A stretch of DNA of 64,000 nucleotides from Ciona savignyi (lineage: Eukaryota > Chordata > Ascidiacea > Phlebobranchia > Cionidae): NCBI GenBank assembly GCA_000149265.1, contig CH002937.1, forward strand, positions 189,367-253,366. Direction: 5' to 3'. The notes under the pieces were generated by a model. That model saw only the letters and a list, made by a program, of their open reading frames with translations, had not been told where the DNA came from and made no database searches. Of the stretch, positions 1 through 13,273 are shown piece by piece (within the stretch, counting starts at the first letter, position 1; every line of letters begins with the position of its first letter). A program made the position numbers and the translations under genes.

Positions 1-686
1 TCCCGTTAAAACCGGTTTAAAACATATTTTCTGAATAATAGGCATTTTGTTTACTGTGTCTTTTGAATGTTTTAATTTACTTATCAAAAAAACGTATTCT
101 ACAATGATAACATAATGTTGTTCGCATGTTAATAATATAATGTAAGACTATTACGGATACGATATAATTGTTTGTTACAAACCGCTCAAAAAAGATTGCT
201 TTGTTCTGTATTAAAATATTTACAATAGTAAAATAATTTGTTAACAATATAAGATAAGTAGTTGTACATATTAAATCATTGTATAATTTAAATTAAATTA
301 AAACTTATAAATAAAGAAATATGGTTTTATTTATAGTGAAGGTTGTTAGTGTATCTGATCTTGTTTTTTTGTATTAGTGAAGGGGATTTTTAAGCATTTT
401 AACCTAAGTTTGGAGGGAGAATTTGGAAATTTCGATTTTCCAATTTTTGTATTTATTTCTCAGCTATATTACACATCGTTTTGTATTCTTTAAATTAAAA
501 TATATTGTTTAAATATGTAAATAGTGAAAAATGTAAAATTTGCTATAAAACAAATACGGGTTTAATTATAGATTTCCTAAATCAAACTCCGCACTCTGGT
601 TAAAGTGCATACCACGGTGAGTTGAAAAGATTGCCGGTGAAGTCCGATATATTTTGACATTTTCTTGGTGTATTGCTGCAGTCACC
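1..686. other. AT-rich flank upstream of POLR2K
   Basis: No supported coding sequence. An AATAAA at 310-315 in a very AT-rich stretch could be the poly(A) signal of a gene lying to the left, but nothing upstream is visible to test this. The last 30 bases before the POLR2K start end in a pyrimidine-rich run and ctgcag, an acceptor-like site six bases before the ATG. Confidence 0.4.
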
Positions 687-2817
<2,131 letters not shown>

Positions 2818-4227
2818 CAACAACAATACAAGACGTCATTTTAATATATTTGATCAACCGTGATCTGCACGGGGAATCCCCTGGTGTTTAATCCGCATTG
2901 ACTTGTGTGGTAACTGCCGTGTTTTCATGTAAATACATCATTCACTTCAGCTGTATTGGTACTGTATGCTTGCCGAAACTACTACATACTCCGTGTATAA
3001 AATACACCAAATTTGGTTAAGGAACCTGCTTGCATAAACACATAGCATACCAATTGTGTTTTAAAAATAGTGGTTATTAAACACGTGGTTGACACTCTAG
3101 TTTTAATAACCACAATCGATATATTTAAACAAAGCAGATATATGACTTGTTTATGCATGCATACACTAATGCGTTCCTGAGTTGCCAAACAAACTTTTTT
3201 TTCATGTTAAATAAAAAATTATATTCATACAGATTCACATTGACATCGTATTATATTTTAGATACCATTTCCGCATTTTTTACAACTTCATGTTGAAACA
3301 CACCTTACAAACTCTGTAGGTTATATCCATTTTTTGAATTAAAATCCTTACATTGGGTGAACTTTTAAGGTGTTATCCTAGTTGGACAACGATTAAAATC
3401 TAAGTTATCTTTTACAAAGCGTTTAATAGGTGGCTGTGGCGTATTTTACTTTTTTATTTATAACAATTAAGATTTAGCCAAATAGGATATTCATCTTTAT
3501 ACCAGTGAATGGGAAAACCAAGGGGGTTAACATCGTCGGGTTACCGGAGCATTTGCAGTGGGTTGTGTATGATTCACATGTTTAATCTGATAGAACGCAA
3601 TAATCCTCTGGGTTCAAATGTCTGCTAAGTGCCTTGCCGAATAGCTAGCGACTAGTTTCTAATATGCAACCCTTCGGCTAAAAGGCAATAGACACACTAA
3701 TCCACCAAGTTATGCGGTTCAACACATAGCTACACCTACGTGGAATATGCACACTTTAAAATGGGACAAACGTTTAACATGAGTAACATTCGATTTCTGG
3801 TCCTTGTTATCATTATCGATTTAAATAAAAACCCTACAGGATAGCTGAACATACCTCCGAATTTAATATGCACATATGAAAAAACTAATGTGATAAATAA
3901 CAAATTAATATTGGAAACAATTAGCCTTTGAATTTAATAGTGTGGCGTTTACTGATAGGCGTACCTCGATGGCAGTGCTAATTGGTTCGTGGTCCAAACT
4001 ATTCTTAAACTTTGTATACCCAGCTGGCTACAAAATATGCCTAGTATTAAGTAAGGCAACACTAGCAAGTTCGGCGTAATGCTACATCGATAGTGCATCT
4101 CTTCCTTTTAATTATCAGGAAATTAGTTTAATAATTTCCCCCAGTCCGAAGAGTAGGCATGCATGGTGCGACAAACCATTTTAGCCATAAGCCTGTCATT
4201 TTAACTGGAACGGTAGAAAACTAAAAA
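2818..4227. other. Intergenic, AT-rich, with repeat relics
   Basis: No coding sequence is supported between POLR2K and the TMED gene. It holds a SINE-1 relic at about 3478-3735 and, at 3059-3115, a block with CACGTGGTTGACACTCTA that recurs in part near 47797. Confidence 0.5.
3478..3735 (-). repeat. SINE-1 relic (tRNA-derived)
   Basis: It aligns by eye with the copy at 19592-19890. Shared blocks run in order: ATTCATCTTTAT, GTGAATGGGAAAACC, AGGGGGTTA, CGTCGGGTTA, GTGCCTTGCC, AGCTAGCGAC and the GCAACC(C)TTCG block. The head (promoter) end lies at the right, so the element points to the minus strand. It is clearly more decayed than the 19.6 kb copy. Confidence 0.6.
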
Positions 4228-6682
4228 ATGAAGGTATTGTTTTTGCTCTTGCTGATGGGTCCGAACTTACTTGGAGCAGAAGACGCACAGAGTAAAGAAA
4301 GAAATGCATCTGGTGAGTTGGATAACGTCGGTAAACACCTTTTCGCCGGGCTGAGTTTCGAATCCTTGATGTTCTCGCCAGTAAGAAGTTTTTTTTTAGA
4401 AATTGAAATATGAATAGATAGCGTCTACCATTTAGCTTATCCTGGACGAGGCACTCAAACGAACCTTGCCTGAAACCACTTACGATTATGGGTGTTATAA
4501 CGCCCACTGCGGTATTTTATCTAAGAGGACAAACATACGAATATCTGAAGCATATTCTCTCAAAGAGTTTACTTAGCGAATTTCAAAATAACTGAGCAAC
4601 ATAATAAATAAACTTTTACTTTTAAATGCCTTGGTCCATGTTTACAATTTAGACTAGAGTTTAGGGTCTAAAGTGCGGTTTAATATAATGAATAAAAATT
4701 ATTATTTATTAATGGGTAATGTGACCCACTTTATCACCACTATGCTTGTTAATTTCTCTTTAATAAGGCAGCTAGCTAATGGTGGGGGATTTTAAAAGTA
4801 CCAGCTTTCGATGTTATAGGAATCCGACCAATCTTTGTAGCCTATAGTTTGAGTAAAAACATTAGTATATTTAAAGACTGGCATTTTGCATTTATATTTT
4901 AGTTTTGAATTAAAATCAAGTAATCTCATGCATTGTGTGTTCCTATCTATGCAAAATATTTAACAATACTACCAGTGATTAGTTAACATTATGATGTATC
5001 ATGCAGAAGACAAATTGAAGCAAAAGCTGTACGGCACAATATACGCGAACCGATTTTTCAACCCCCTCCTGCAAGGTTCAGTTGTCCATGAGTTCGCGAG
5101 CAAAACTAAAATTCCAGCTCGTTCCGCCCAATGTTATAACCAGCTGTGTGGAAATGGTTCGGATCTGATAGTTGGTTTCCAGGTAAATGTTAGAGAAAAC
5201 ATGATTTCAAGTGTTGTTTATGCTACATGATTGTCTCATTTGATATAGTTGTGAAAGAGTTGGTCTTTATGTGTGGAATCTAAGAATATCAATTCACTTT
5301 CAGTTCTTACACCAACAATAATTTAACCCGTTCATATTTCCTAACCAAATGGTAATGTGTCGTGTGTTCGATGTTATTTAATGGCTTCAAGTCGTGTGTT
5401 CGATGTTATTTAATGCACAAACCAGCTTCATGTAGATTTTTAATAACTACATATTGTCCATAGATGGCGCAGTCGGGCGGAGTGGCAAATAAGGGCTTGC
5501 TGTCAAGTTACGTGAGTCATGCTAATGGCACCAGAATCTACACGACTCCGAAACCTAAATCCGAAGATAACTTCAAAGTGGAATGCACCGAACGAGGTAT
5601 AATCTCGTTTATAAAAATAGTAGATTTATTTTTCTTCTTTTATAGAATAAATGTCTAAATTGCGCTCTAATTCATCAAAATACGACCTACACTTCGTTAT
5701 TTGTCTTACAAAAACCCCCAAACATACACACAGTGATCACATTAGACTATGTAATCTGATGCGTCTCCAATAAACATATACATGCCAGTAGCCCTAATAT
5801 TTTTCTACAACGTACGGTCCCGTGAGATTCTCAAACACTTTGACAATTATATATGGGGAAACAAAAAGAAGGAAAGAGAAGAAGTATAGGGAAATGGTCA
5901 CCAAAATGAACATTGAGATTGAGGGTTAGAAAAAGGGTGATCATTGGGGTTAAAATTCGTGTTTAACGCAGGGTTAGAATTGGTTTTCATAGTTTTAATG
6001 TGCAGTTTTCCCCTTTTCCCTATTAGTGTTGACAAACTTGGATACGCGGTAATGTACCAACTATGTTAAAACAGCTGATTGTTTTACTCGCCACACTTAA
6101 ACGTTAACGTCATATGTTATAATTATTTGTCAGGTTGGTTCGAATTTTGTTTGGACAACTCCGGAGATCGATATTTTGAGAAAACAGCTTCTTTTCACGT
6201 GATAGTCATTCACAAACAACTATTCAAACTATTCCACCACACGATGCAAAATAGTAGCAACTCCAACTCTTTCAACGCTGTGTACGCCGTATATGTAAGT
6301 GGCAGTGAACGAATATTGACCGTCGGTTGGCTGTAATTTCATTAGTTTCCAGTAGGCCTACTAAGTTACGATTTTATTTCCTTCCAACATTACTTAAACA
6401 AAGTCACAAAAATGATGTCTGCAAATGTTACAGCTAGAATATCGACCAGAAGTTCATTTTTGATACCAGAAGTTCATTTTTCAAATCATAATATCATTGA
6501 ACTATTTTCTGTAGGACAAAATGTACCAGATTACACAGAACTGGTTGTTTGTGAAAATCTTTCTGCACAAAAAAGATGGTCATCACCGACAAGACTACAA
6601 CACCCTTATTTCAAACTCTTACAGGGTTAATACGACCGCCGTCATAACTGTTGTTGTCAGTTTAATCGTCGGATTTGTACAG
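4228..6682 (+). CDS. p24/TMED family cargo receptor (last exon not resolved)
   Basis: Five exons join in frame: 4228-4312, 5007-5182, 5464-5596, 6134-6294 and 6515-6682 (phases 1, 0, 1, 0, 0). They give 241 codons. The start encodes a signal peptide (MKVLFLLLLMGPNLLGA). A GOLD-type lumenal domain follows, with the family's paired Cys (AQCYNQLC and WFEFCLDNS), then a helical stretch and a membrane segment near TTAVITVVVSLIVGFVQ preceded by RVN. This order is that of p24 proteins, which cycle between ER and Golgi as cargo receptors. The subfamily is not clear; TMED6-like is possible. The short cytosolic tail should be in a last exon after 6682. Two acceptors in the right phase give short tails, 7612-7638 (LGNFVDEL) and 8072-8116 (FIYPPSLQYRRLCC), but neither has the usual diphenylalanine, so I leave it open. 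Confidence 0.85.
5359..5415 (+). repeat. 25-bp direct repeat in TMED intron 2
   Basis: The 25 bases at 5359-5383 return exactly at 5391-5415 (core TCGTGTGTTCGATG), a period of 32 bases. It looks like a local slippage duplication just before the exon 3 acceptor. Confidence 0.8.
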
Positions 6683-6710
6683 GTAACATATATATTTTCA
6701 TTTATAGTAG

Positions 6711-6825
6711 GAGTTCAACTAATTATTCTCCCTATATCTCCGATGCAAACTGACCTCACGGCTGTCACAGCTTTGATCTGCAGCTCAAACTGAAAACCCT
6801 AAAACATTTTACTTAAAAATGTGTA
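6711..6825 (+). mobile_element. Decayed 5' part of the GAGGCGTT MITE
   Basis: The stretch matches the left part of the two longer copies at 32930 and 48094, sharing GTTCAACTAATTATT, CCTATATCTCC and TGCAAACTGACCTCAC. The rest is lost. It starts about 30 bases after the TMED exon 5 donor. Confidence 0.65.
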
Positions 6826-8997
6826 GTAACTGAATATACTGTATGTTATGTATGCATGGTTCGAATCAGAAGAATATATCACGTAGCGCGTCAGACGGAC
6901 GGTTATTGGATCTAACCCGTCCCATAGGTACTTGGCTGTCATTTTAGCGTGTTCTGAACCCCCAGCCATTTTATGAATTAAACACAAACTTATTTTGTTT
7001 CTAAGTCAGAATTTGAATTATTGTAGGTAGTCTTGGTGAGAAGAATGTTCCACGATAACAGGGGGATTTCTCACAAGTCGACTTCCATAGACTTTGATTG
7101 GACGAACCATCGCATTGGGCAACTTTTGATGTTAAATTATATGTGCGAACCTTGCACAATTGACAGACCAGCCGTGCGGAATTGAGCACCATCCGCATTC
7201 GATTTTTTGTCTAAAAAAATGTCACAAATATACTGCACACAAAAGTATGATCTTAATTTTTAATCAGAGTTTCAATTGTGACGTTGCGAGGACGCAAGTT
7301 GCAGTTTTTGGTGTAAACGTGGCGGTATTGTCTTGTCATAGTTACAACTTCGTAAACATGACGTCAGAATAAGAGTTTAAAAGAGTTAGAAGTATATGGC
7401 TTTCTAGTACTTGTGCCTGGGAAACATCACCCTTGTTTATCAGTATGCGTCGATCCAGTCACTTTGCCCTAATTCATGATGACGTACATTGAACAGCATT
7501 ATTGAAACCCTCTTTGAAAACCCATTGGACAGTGTGATTTAGACGAAACGAATAAAAATTCCACACAACCGACTGATAACCCATAAAATGCAATTTTTCT
7601 TTTTTAAATAGCTCGGGAACTTTGTTGACGAGCTCTGAATACAAAACACAGAACTAAGTTCCAACTCGGTATTATTTAAGTTCTTATTTTATTTCCTATA
7701 ATTCTATGTATTAATTAATCGTGATAAACTGGAAAGCATTGTGTATATGACAATAGAGAATCAAATAACTGTATTTAAATCTTTCGTAAATGGCACACAC
7801 ATTACTAGCCAGAGAAAGAATGGTGCAAAATATACTCACAAATGATCACTGAACTAAATGTTATAGCTTTAATTTAAGTTGTGAGGTTTGACGGTGTATC
7901 GAAATACCACAAACTTATAAAATAGCAAGGTATACGGAATTAGTATTGCATTAGTAAATATTTTAATTTCTGATAAAAAGCAAAACTAAGGTAATTGTTT
8001 TGCTATATCCTTGGTTGTTCTGTAATCTTATAATGCGCAATACTAGTGTGATTAGTGTATTTTTATTTTAGTTTATTTATCCTCCTTCCTTACAATACAG
8101 AAGATTATGTTGTTAAAATATGTTTTTTTTTATCAAGAAATTAGAAAAACAGCAAAACTGTAGTAGTTAAAACACGTCGGTAAATTCACAATGTATAACA
8201 GGATAAAAGCGACGTGACCGTTAAACCTTACTAATATTTATTAGAAAAGCAAAATTAGTTAAACCAAAATTAACAAATTGGAATCTTGACTAAAAGTATG
8301 CAAGCACGACCAAGTACTGGAGGGGGGGGGGGCTTTATAAGTGTAAAGAAGTATAATCACTTTCTCATATTGTTTAACCACTTTCTATTGACCCCATGTA
8401 TGAATATACGCCATAATAGAAAGTGATTATATAATGCGCCAATGTAGGTGGTGTGATAATAAGTTTTACTGTCAGTCAATGAAAACATTATCTTGTACAG
8501 GGAGTCGGTAGGTCATTTTACTATACAGATCCGGTTCAGATTTATTTATATTTTTACGATGTAAAAATATGAGGTTTTGTTCGGACAAAAAACCAACTGG
8601 TGCGACCTAGTTTATGAGTTGAGTTGTTTATTTATCTTTAATTATTGTATTTGACAATCAACATGCATCTAGTTAACTTGAAAAATTGTAGTATTTTAGA
8701 ATAATTTGGCCTTTGAATATATTTATGTCTGGTTAAGGTTTATCCGAACATTTAGCTGTTTAATTCCGTTTCTATTTCCTGTTGTAAAAAATACTACGAG
8801 CGAGATTTGAGAATTTCGTTATTGTAACATGACGTAAAAATATTTTTAAATCTATGCAGCATGTTTTAATTTTTGTTCTTAAATTATACACTTATGAATA
8901 GGGTAAATGTTGGGTTGTAATTGAGTCTTGGGACGCAACGATAATAGGTTTCGGAAAGCCAAAGGAGCCTATGATAGCTCTGTCTAGCAAGCCAGAA
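6826..8997. other. TMED 3' region and Hand 3' flank
   Basis: No ORF here looks coding. The TMED last exon should be within it (see the 7612 and 8072 candidates). It also has a G homopolymer near 8322-8332, a hairpin cluster at 8353-8430, and AATAAA on the minus strand near 8628-8640 that could serve the Hand transcript. Confidence 0.45.
8353..8430. other. Inverted repeats with two competing pairings
   Basis: The right arm at 8415-8430 can pair with two left arms. ATAATCACTTTCT (8353-8365) matches 8418-8430 over 13 bases. CACTTTCTATT (8379-8389) matches 8415-8425 over 11 bases. Both are perfect as read. The site lies about 570 bases past the Hand stop codon. Confidence 0.6.
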
Positions 8998-10230
8998 CTA
9001 GATTCGGGAATACACCCGCTCAAGTTGGGGTATTTTCACCTTGGATACAGGTTGCAATTCGGTGAGTTGTGGACTTAACTCTGTTTCAATAGTTGATCCC
9101 GATGTTACATTCATTGCTTCGGAGCTATCCACCACAGGGGCAAAGTTGGGGATTTCGATCGGAAGTTCAGATTTGTCGCAGAGAGTTGAAATCGATGGTA
9201 ACGTACCGACACGCAGGTGCTGATATTGAAACATGGGTTCGTCTGGCCGATAGTATGCAGGGTTGTAGTCCGATGATATGTGGAAATTCATCTGACTTAT
9301 TCCAGGTACTGTACTGGTAGAATTGAACGAGTTTTCGAAATATGGAACTGTACCGTCGTTGATGTTATGCGCCGCGTGCTGCGGCGGCGGCACATAGCTG
9401 TTAAAAGGCACCTGTATAAGCGGTACATCATCGTCTTTTAAAACTAAATCAACCTTAGTGTAAAACGAATTGGGTCCGACAAACGCGCTGTACGTTGGAA
9501 CGTTCGACGATGGCTGGTATTCATGCACAGCTCGCCCCACAGCAACCGCGGACGCCATTTTTTGTTTCTGCTGGTCGGAATTGTCCAGTCCTTGAGGATC
9601 GGTTAGATCCAATGCCTCGGCCCAAACCTTTTCAGGCCAACCGGTCCTTCCTTTGCGCGGTTTTTCTGAATTGTTTCCGTTATATTGCGAGGATGGTATT
9701 CCATTGGCCAAACTGTTGATAAGTTTATCTGGATTTCCATTGATTTTCTCCGAACCGTCGTGGAAGTTCTAAAGATAATTGGTGTTAGAAAATGAATATT
9801 TATAAAGTGTACAAAGTATAAGAACTGGCATAATGTCTTAAGAGCAAAGTGTTATATCGTGCGTAGTAACACACGGAAATAACCGCCCTAAGAACAACAA
9901 ACGTTTTAAAGTGCGGTGTTTTATACTTTGTGTACACAAGGGAAGTTTTAATGAGCGAACCTTTCGTGGGGTTTTGCGGCGTTCGCGGGACTTCAGAGCT
10001 TTCAAGTCGGCGCGGAATCCTTTCCCTCCCCTGTGGTCTCCAGCGTCGGAATTCTTCAAAATATCCGACAGATAAGCAATGTAGGAGGAGGCAAGGTGCA
10101 GGGTTTTTATCTTTGATAACTTGGTGTCAGAAGGTACGTTCGGTATACATTTCCGTAGGTCAGAGAACGCCTTGTTAATACATTCAGTCCTTTTCTTCTC
10201 CTTCTGCCGAACATTTCGATGAAATGCCAT
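8998..10230 (-). CDS. Hand: Hand-family bHLH transcription factor, 2 exons
   Basis: Exon 1 is 10230-9961 and exon 2 is 9768-8998, joined in phase 0, for 346 residues. The protein is a DNA-binding bHLH factor of the Hand class (mesoderm and heart regulators). The bHLH covers about residues 8-57: basic region RQKEKKRTECIN, loop IPNVPSDTKLSKIKTL, helix 2 ending YIAYL. Hand identity is sealed by KGRTGWPEKVW near residues 129-139, the match to the vertebrate GRTGWPQ-VWALEL tail. Vertebrate Hand proteins end there, but this one runs on for about 200 residues rich in Pro, Ser and Tyr. The start is abrupt: only seven residues precede the basic region, and an in-frame TAA lies just upstream. The donor is an unusual AAG|GTTCGC, chosen because it restores the frame; the acceptor is CTTTAG. 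Ciona has Hand and a Hand-related paralogue; I cannot tell which this is. Confidence 0.92.
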
Positions 10231-12007
10231 AATTTTACAGTTTTATAAAGCAAGTTTACATTTTTCTTCTAACCTTTAAAAACCTGTACAAATCTTACAA
10301 AAAAACGTATATTACTAACTACCAAACTCTGAATGTCTGATACCGCTGAAGACTACAGATCTGAAGACCCGGGCCCGAAGCTGTGTTTACGTCATACTCA
10401 CAAACACAGAGACTGTGATTGTTAGGTCATATAAGATAAACTATCAGCTTGGAATCCATAGCTTGCTTACTCACAAGCGTTAAGGAAAGTTTGGAATAAC
10501 ATGATAGGCATGCGTCTAATAGCAATGCACCTACTATCCCCGATAATACATGTCGTTAATTAAATAATTAAGCTTGCCATATGTCTATATTTATAACGTG
10601 GAAGAATATATCCTCAGACTCTCGTATATTAGACCGGATATTTGCAAGCTATATTGTAACTAACAGCTTGCACTACATTAGTAACAAAATCCAGTGTGTT
10701 CATTGAGATTTAACGACTTCGTAAGTTGGCTGACTAATCTGATAACCTAACATTACACTTATTTTACAACCTTACATTACAATTATTTTTTTACCCCCTA
10801 AAAGCTTTAGTTTTTTCCTTTTAAGATCGTCATCGAAACAGAGACCTTATACTTGCGAGTTTCAAGCCTCCTGCTTTAAAAAGATGTCTTCTATTTTAAT
10901 TTAACACATTTCGACAATTATCGGCCTCTCTGGTCCACAGCAGCTAATTAAACTTCCTTTACTTGGTCGTTCGCCGGAGCTTCTTGAAATAGCTTCAGTT
11001 CATAACTTTATACTTTTACAACAAGAAATCAATTTTAAAAGCGCTTCATTCGCGGTATCCACGTATAAATAACGGCGTGAACAACTTATTTTCCAACTCC
11101 CGTTTTGAAGTTTCATTTAAAGAAATCAAAACAAACGAAGAGAAACACGGATTTCAAAGTCCACACCGGAATGCGTGGTTTTCTGTTCAATTATATCCAT
11201 GAACTGATTTTTTACGGTCATGATTTCGGTTTAAAAAAATAGCACACATGATTGGTTATTACAGCTTCAAGTTGGTTGTACGACGGTTGTGTAATTGCTT
11301 GTCTATCAGCCTTCCACGATACTGCAGTATGTTTCGACATCAGTTTGTGAATAATCTTTACATAAAGCGTGGAATATATTTCGCCGACACGAGTTGATCT
11401 AAGTGAAGATCGCTGGCTGTTCCGTCCCCATTTAACATACGCAGGACCTGCAAATAATACTTGCTTAATGGTGTTGAATCTTCTTTTAGCATACATGGGC
11501 CGAGTATTTTAAATTCTGGCTTTAGCATATATATATATATATATATATTTTATATATGTATTATTATTCTTAAAATAACCAGCGTTTCTATATATCGGTT
11601 ATTTTTACTATCGTAACAAGTTCATTTTTTAGTGATGCGTCATCAAATCTAACATATAAAAAATTCAATATTTTAATAACTTTTTGTTGCTTGACATTTC
11701 CTATAAGTTGGACTCGTTTGAGAGTTTGTCTTGACTTTTGTACTTCAATAGTGTATACAATATCAATGATACAAATTGCGTTTGAATTCGTTAACCCAGC
11801 TCTTCTCTGTAAAATGTTCGAATTCTTACATGGGGGATTAATTAATTTCAAGTAACTTGGGGTGAAGTCTATATGAGGTAATAGCTTTATTATTTATCCC
11901 AGATCCTTTACACTAATTAACTGTTAGATACTTCTTACATCGATAATTTTGTGTTTTCGAACCCAAGATGAACTCGTACCTTAAAATGTTTTGTATAGAA
12001 TAAGTAT
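10231..12007. other. Hand upstream region
   Basis: No coding sequence is supported; the short minus-strand ORFs lack family signals. This should include the Hand promoter and enhancers. A (TA)n run lies at 11527-11549. Confidence 0.5.
11527..11549. repeat. (TA)n simple repeat
   Basis: About 11 uninterrupted AT units, followed by a second short TATATAT run. Confidence 0.9.
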
Positions 12008-12105
12008 GTGAGTCGGTCGTGTCCACTTTACCTTTATTTGTATAAGAGTCGGTATATGTATCGGTCGCGTTAACCATTCGGCCACACGACCGTACAGTGT
12101 CCACA
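12008..12105 (-). repeat. SINE-2 relic (tRNA-derived head)
   Basis: On the minus strand it reads GTGTGGCCGAATGGTTAACG, then CGACCGATACATATACCGAC. This is the head of a tRNA-type SINE with an A-box-like TGGCCGAATGG. The same head occurs in intron 3 of the array genes and at about 25046. A partial second head (GAGTCGGTCGTGTCC) lies at its left edge. Confidence 0.6.
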
Positions 12106-12828
12106 TTACCTACATGCTGATACCGAGTTGTGCAACTCTTTCGCCACCTGACGGATATTTGGTGCCTGTACATTTGTCCATTTCAGCAAGGGTTGATTTC
12201 GGGTCTCGTATTGAATATCCAATTTGACATTAGGTATTGCCATAGGATAGCATAGGATATTTATGTCTATCCACGTGAATGAGGAAACACAAGGAGTGCC
12301 AAAAACACGGGCATTCGTCAGATTACCTTGCGCCCACTATCGGGGTACTGGAGCCAGTGCAGTATATTGTGTATGATTGAGACATTTCTTCAATTTAGCA
12401 GAAACTATCATTCCACTAGATTCGGGCATTGTCCGTTAAGTGCTGCTTATAAAGGAAAAAATGTCCCAGAGTTAAACATTTTAAAGAACTTATAGTATGT
12501 TTTTTTGTTTTTTTTTGTCGTATTTTTTTAAATACAAACGTGAATACTTTATTCAGTAATATCAAGCTTGGATAGGTTACTCGAAAACCCATTTGGTTTG
12601 CTTGCAGAAACAAAGGTTATACACTTTGTATAATACATACCAAGGGTGATTAGGTAACCAGATTACACGATTGTGTCTGCACGCAAGAAATATCGCATAT
12701 GTATATGTCGGTGGTCAACAAGTTCTAGTTATCACATACTCTTAAACGAAACGTTATAAAATAAAACAAATATTTAAATATAGTGTATTTTTTTAGAAAT
12801 GTTTTTCCTAGAAACAAATGACGTAGAG

Positions 12829-13110
12829 AAAGTGACGTAACCAGAAGCAAAAGATTAACTGAAGATGAAAGCGTAACTGAAATTAAGGTTACAAGGTTGT
12901 TTTAAAATGGAGAAAAACATTTTTTTAAACAAGTTACCAGACACGGTTATTTATTTATAATTGGTTTCGTTTTGTTTTTTTATGTTAATATATTCCGTTG
13001 TTAACGTCACTGCTGGGCAGTTATAACACAAGCGGATCTGACATCGACTGATGACGAGCAATGTTACTTACATTGTGCGAAAATTAAAAACTAATTACTC
13101 CGTGACGCAT
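12829..13110 (+). promoter_or_regulatory. Conserved block upstream of U1 with CRE-like sites
   Basis: Two TGACGTA sites (12829-12835 and 12843-12849) lie 14 bases apart. TAACGTCA follows at 13002-13009, and a GTGACGCA half site lies near 13105. All fit bZIP (CREB/ATF) binding. A TATTTATTTATAATTGG stretch at about 12948 could be a TATA element. The block recurs before the whole units with small changes; U3, U8 and U12 have TGACGCAGG in place of the first site. Promoter role is inferred. Confidence 0.45.
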
Positions 13111-13273
13111 GTCGTTTGTTGTACAAGCGGGTGGTGTATGTGATATTGGTTTAATCAAGTATGAAATTGGGATTAGGTGCCATACGCAATAGTTGCATTA
13201 ACTGTTGTATTTCGATAGCAATGAACTAAACTAAGCAATTAGGTTGCCAATGCAACCATAGCTATTTTGTATA

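Noticed and set aside
6838-6910. B-box-like GGTTCGAATC
   Set aside because: No matching A box or tRNA fold nearby.
13031-13110. C/D-type snoRNA suggested by CTGATGA before each unit
   Set aside because: No D box (CTGA) at a fitting distance and no closing stem.
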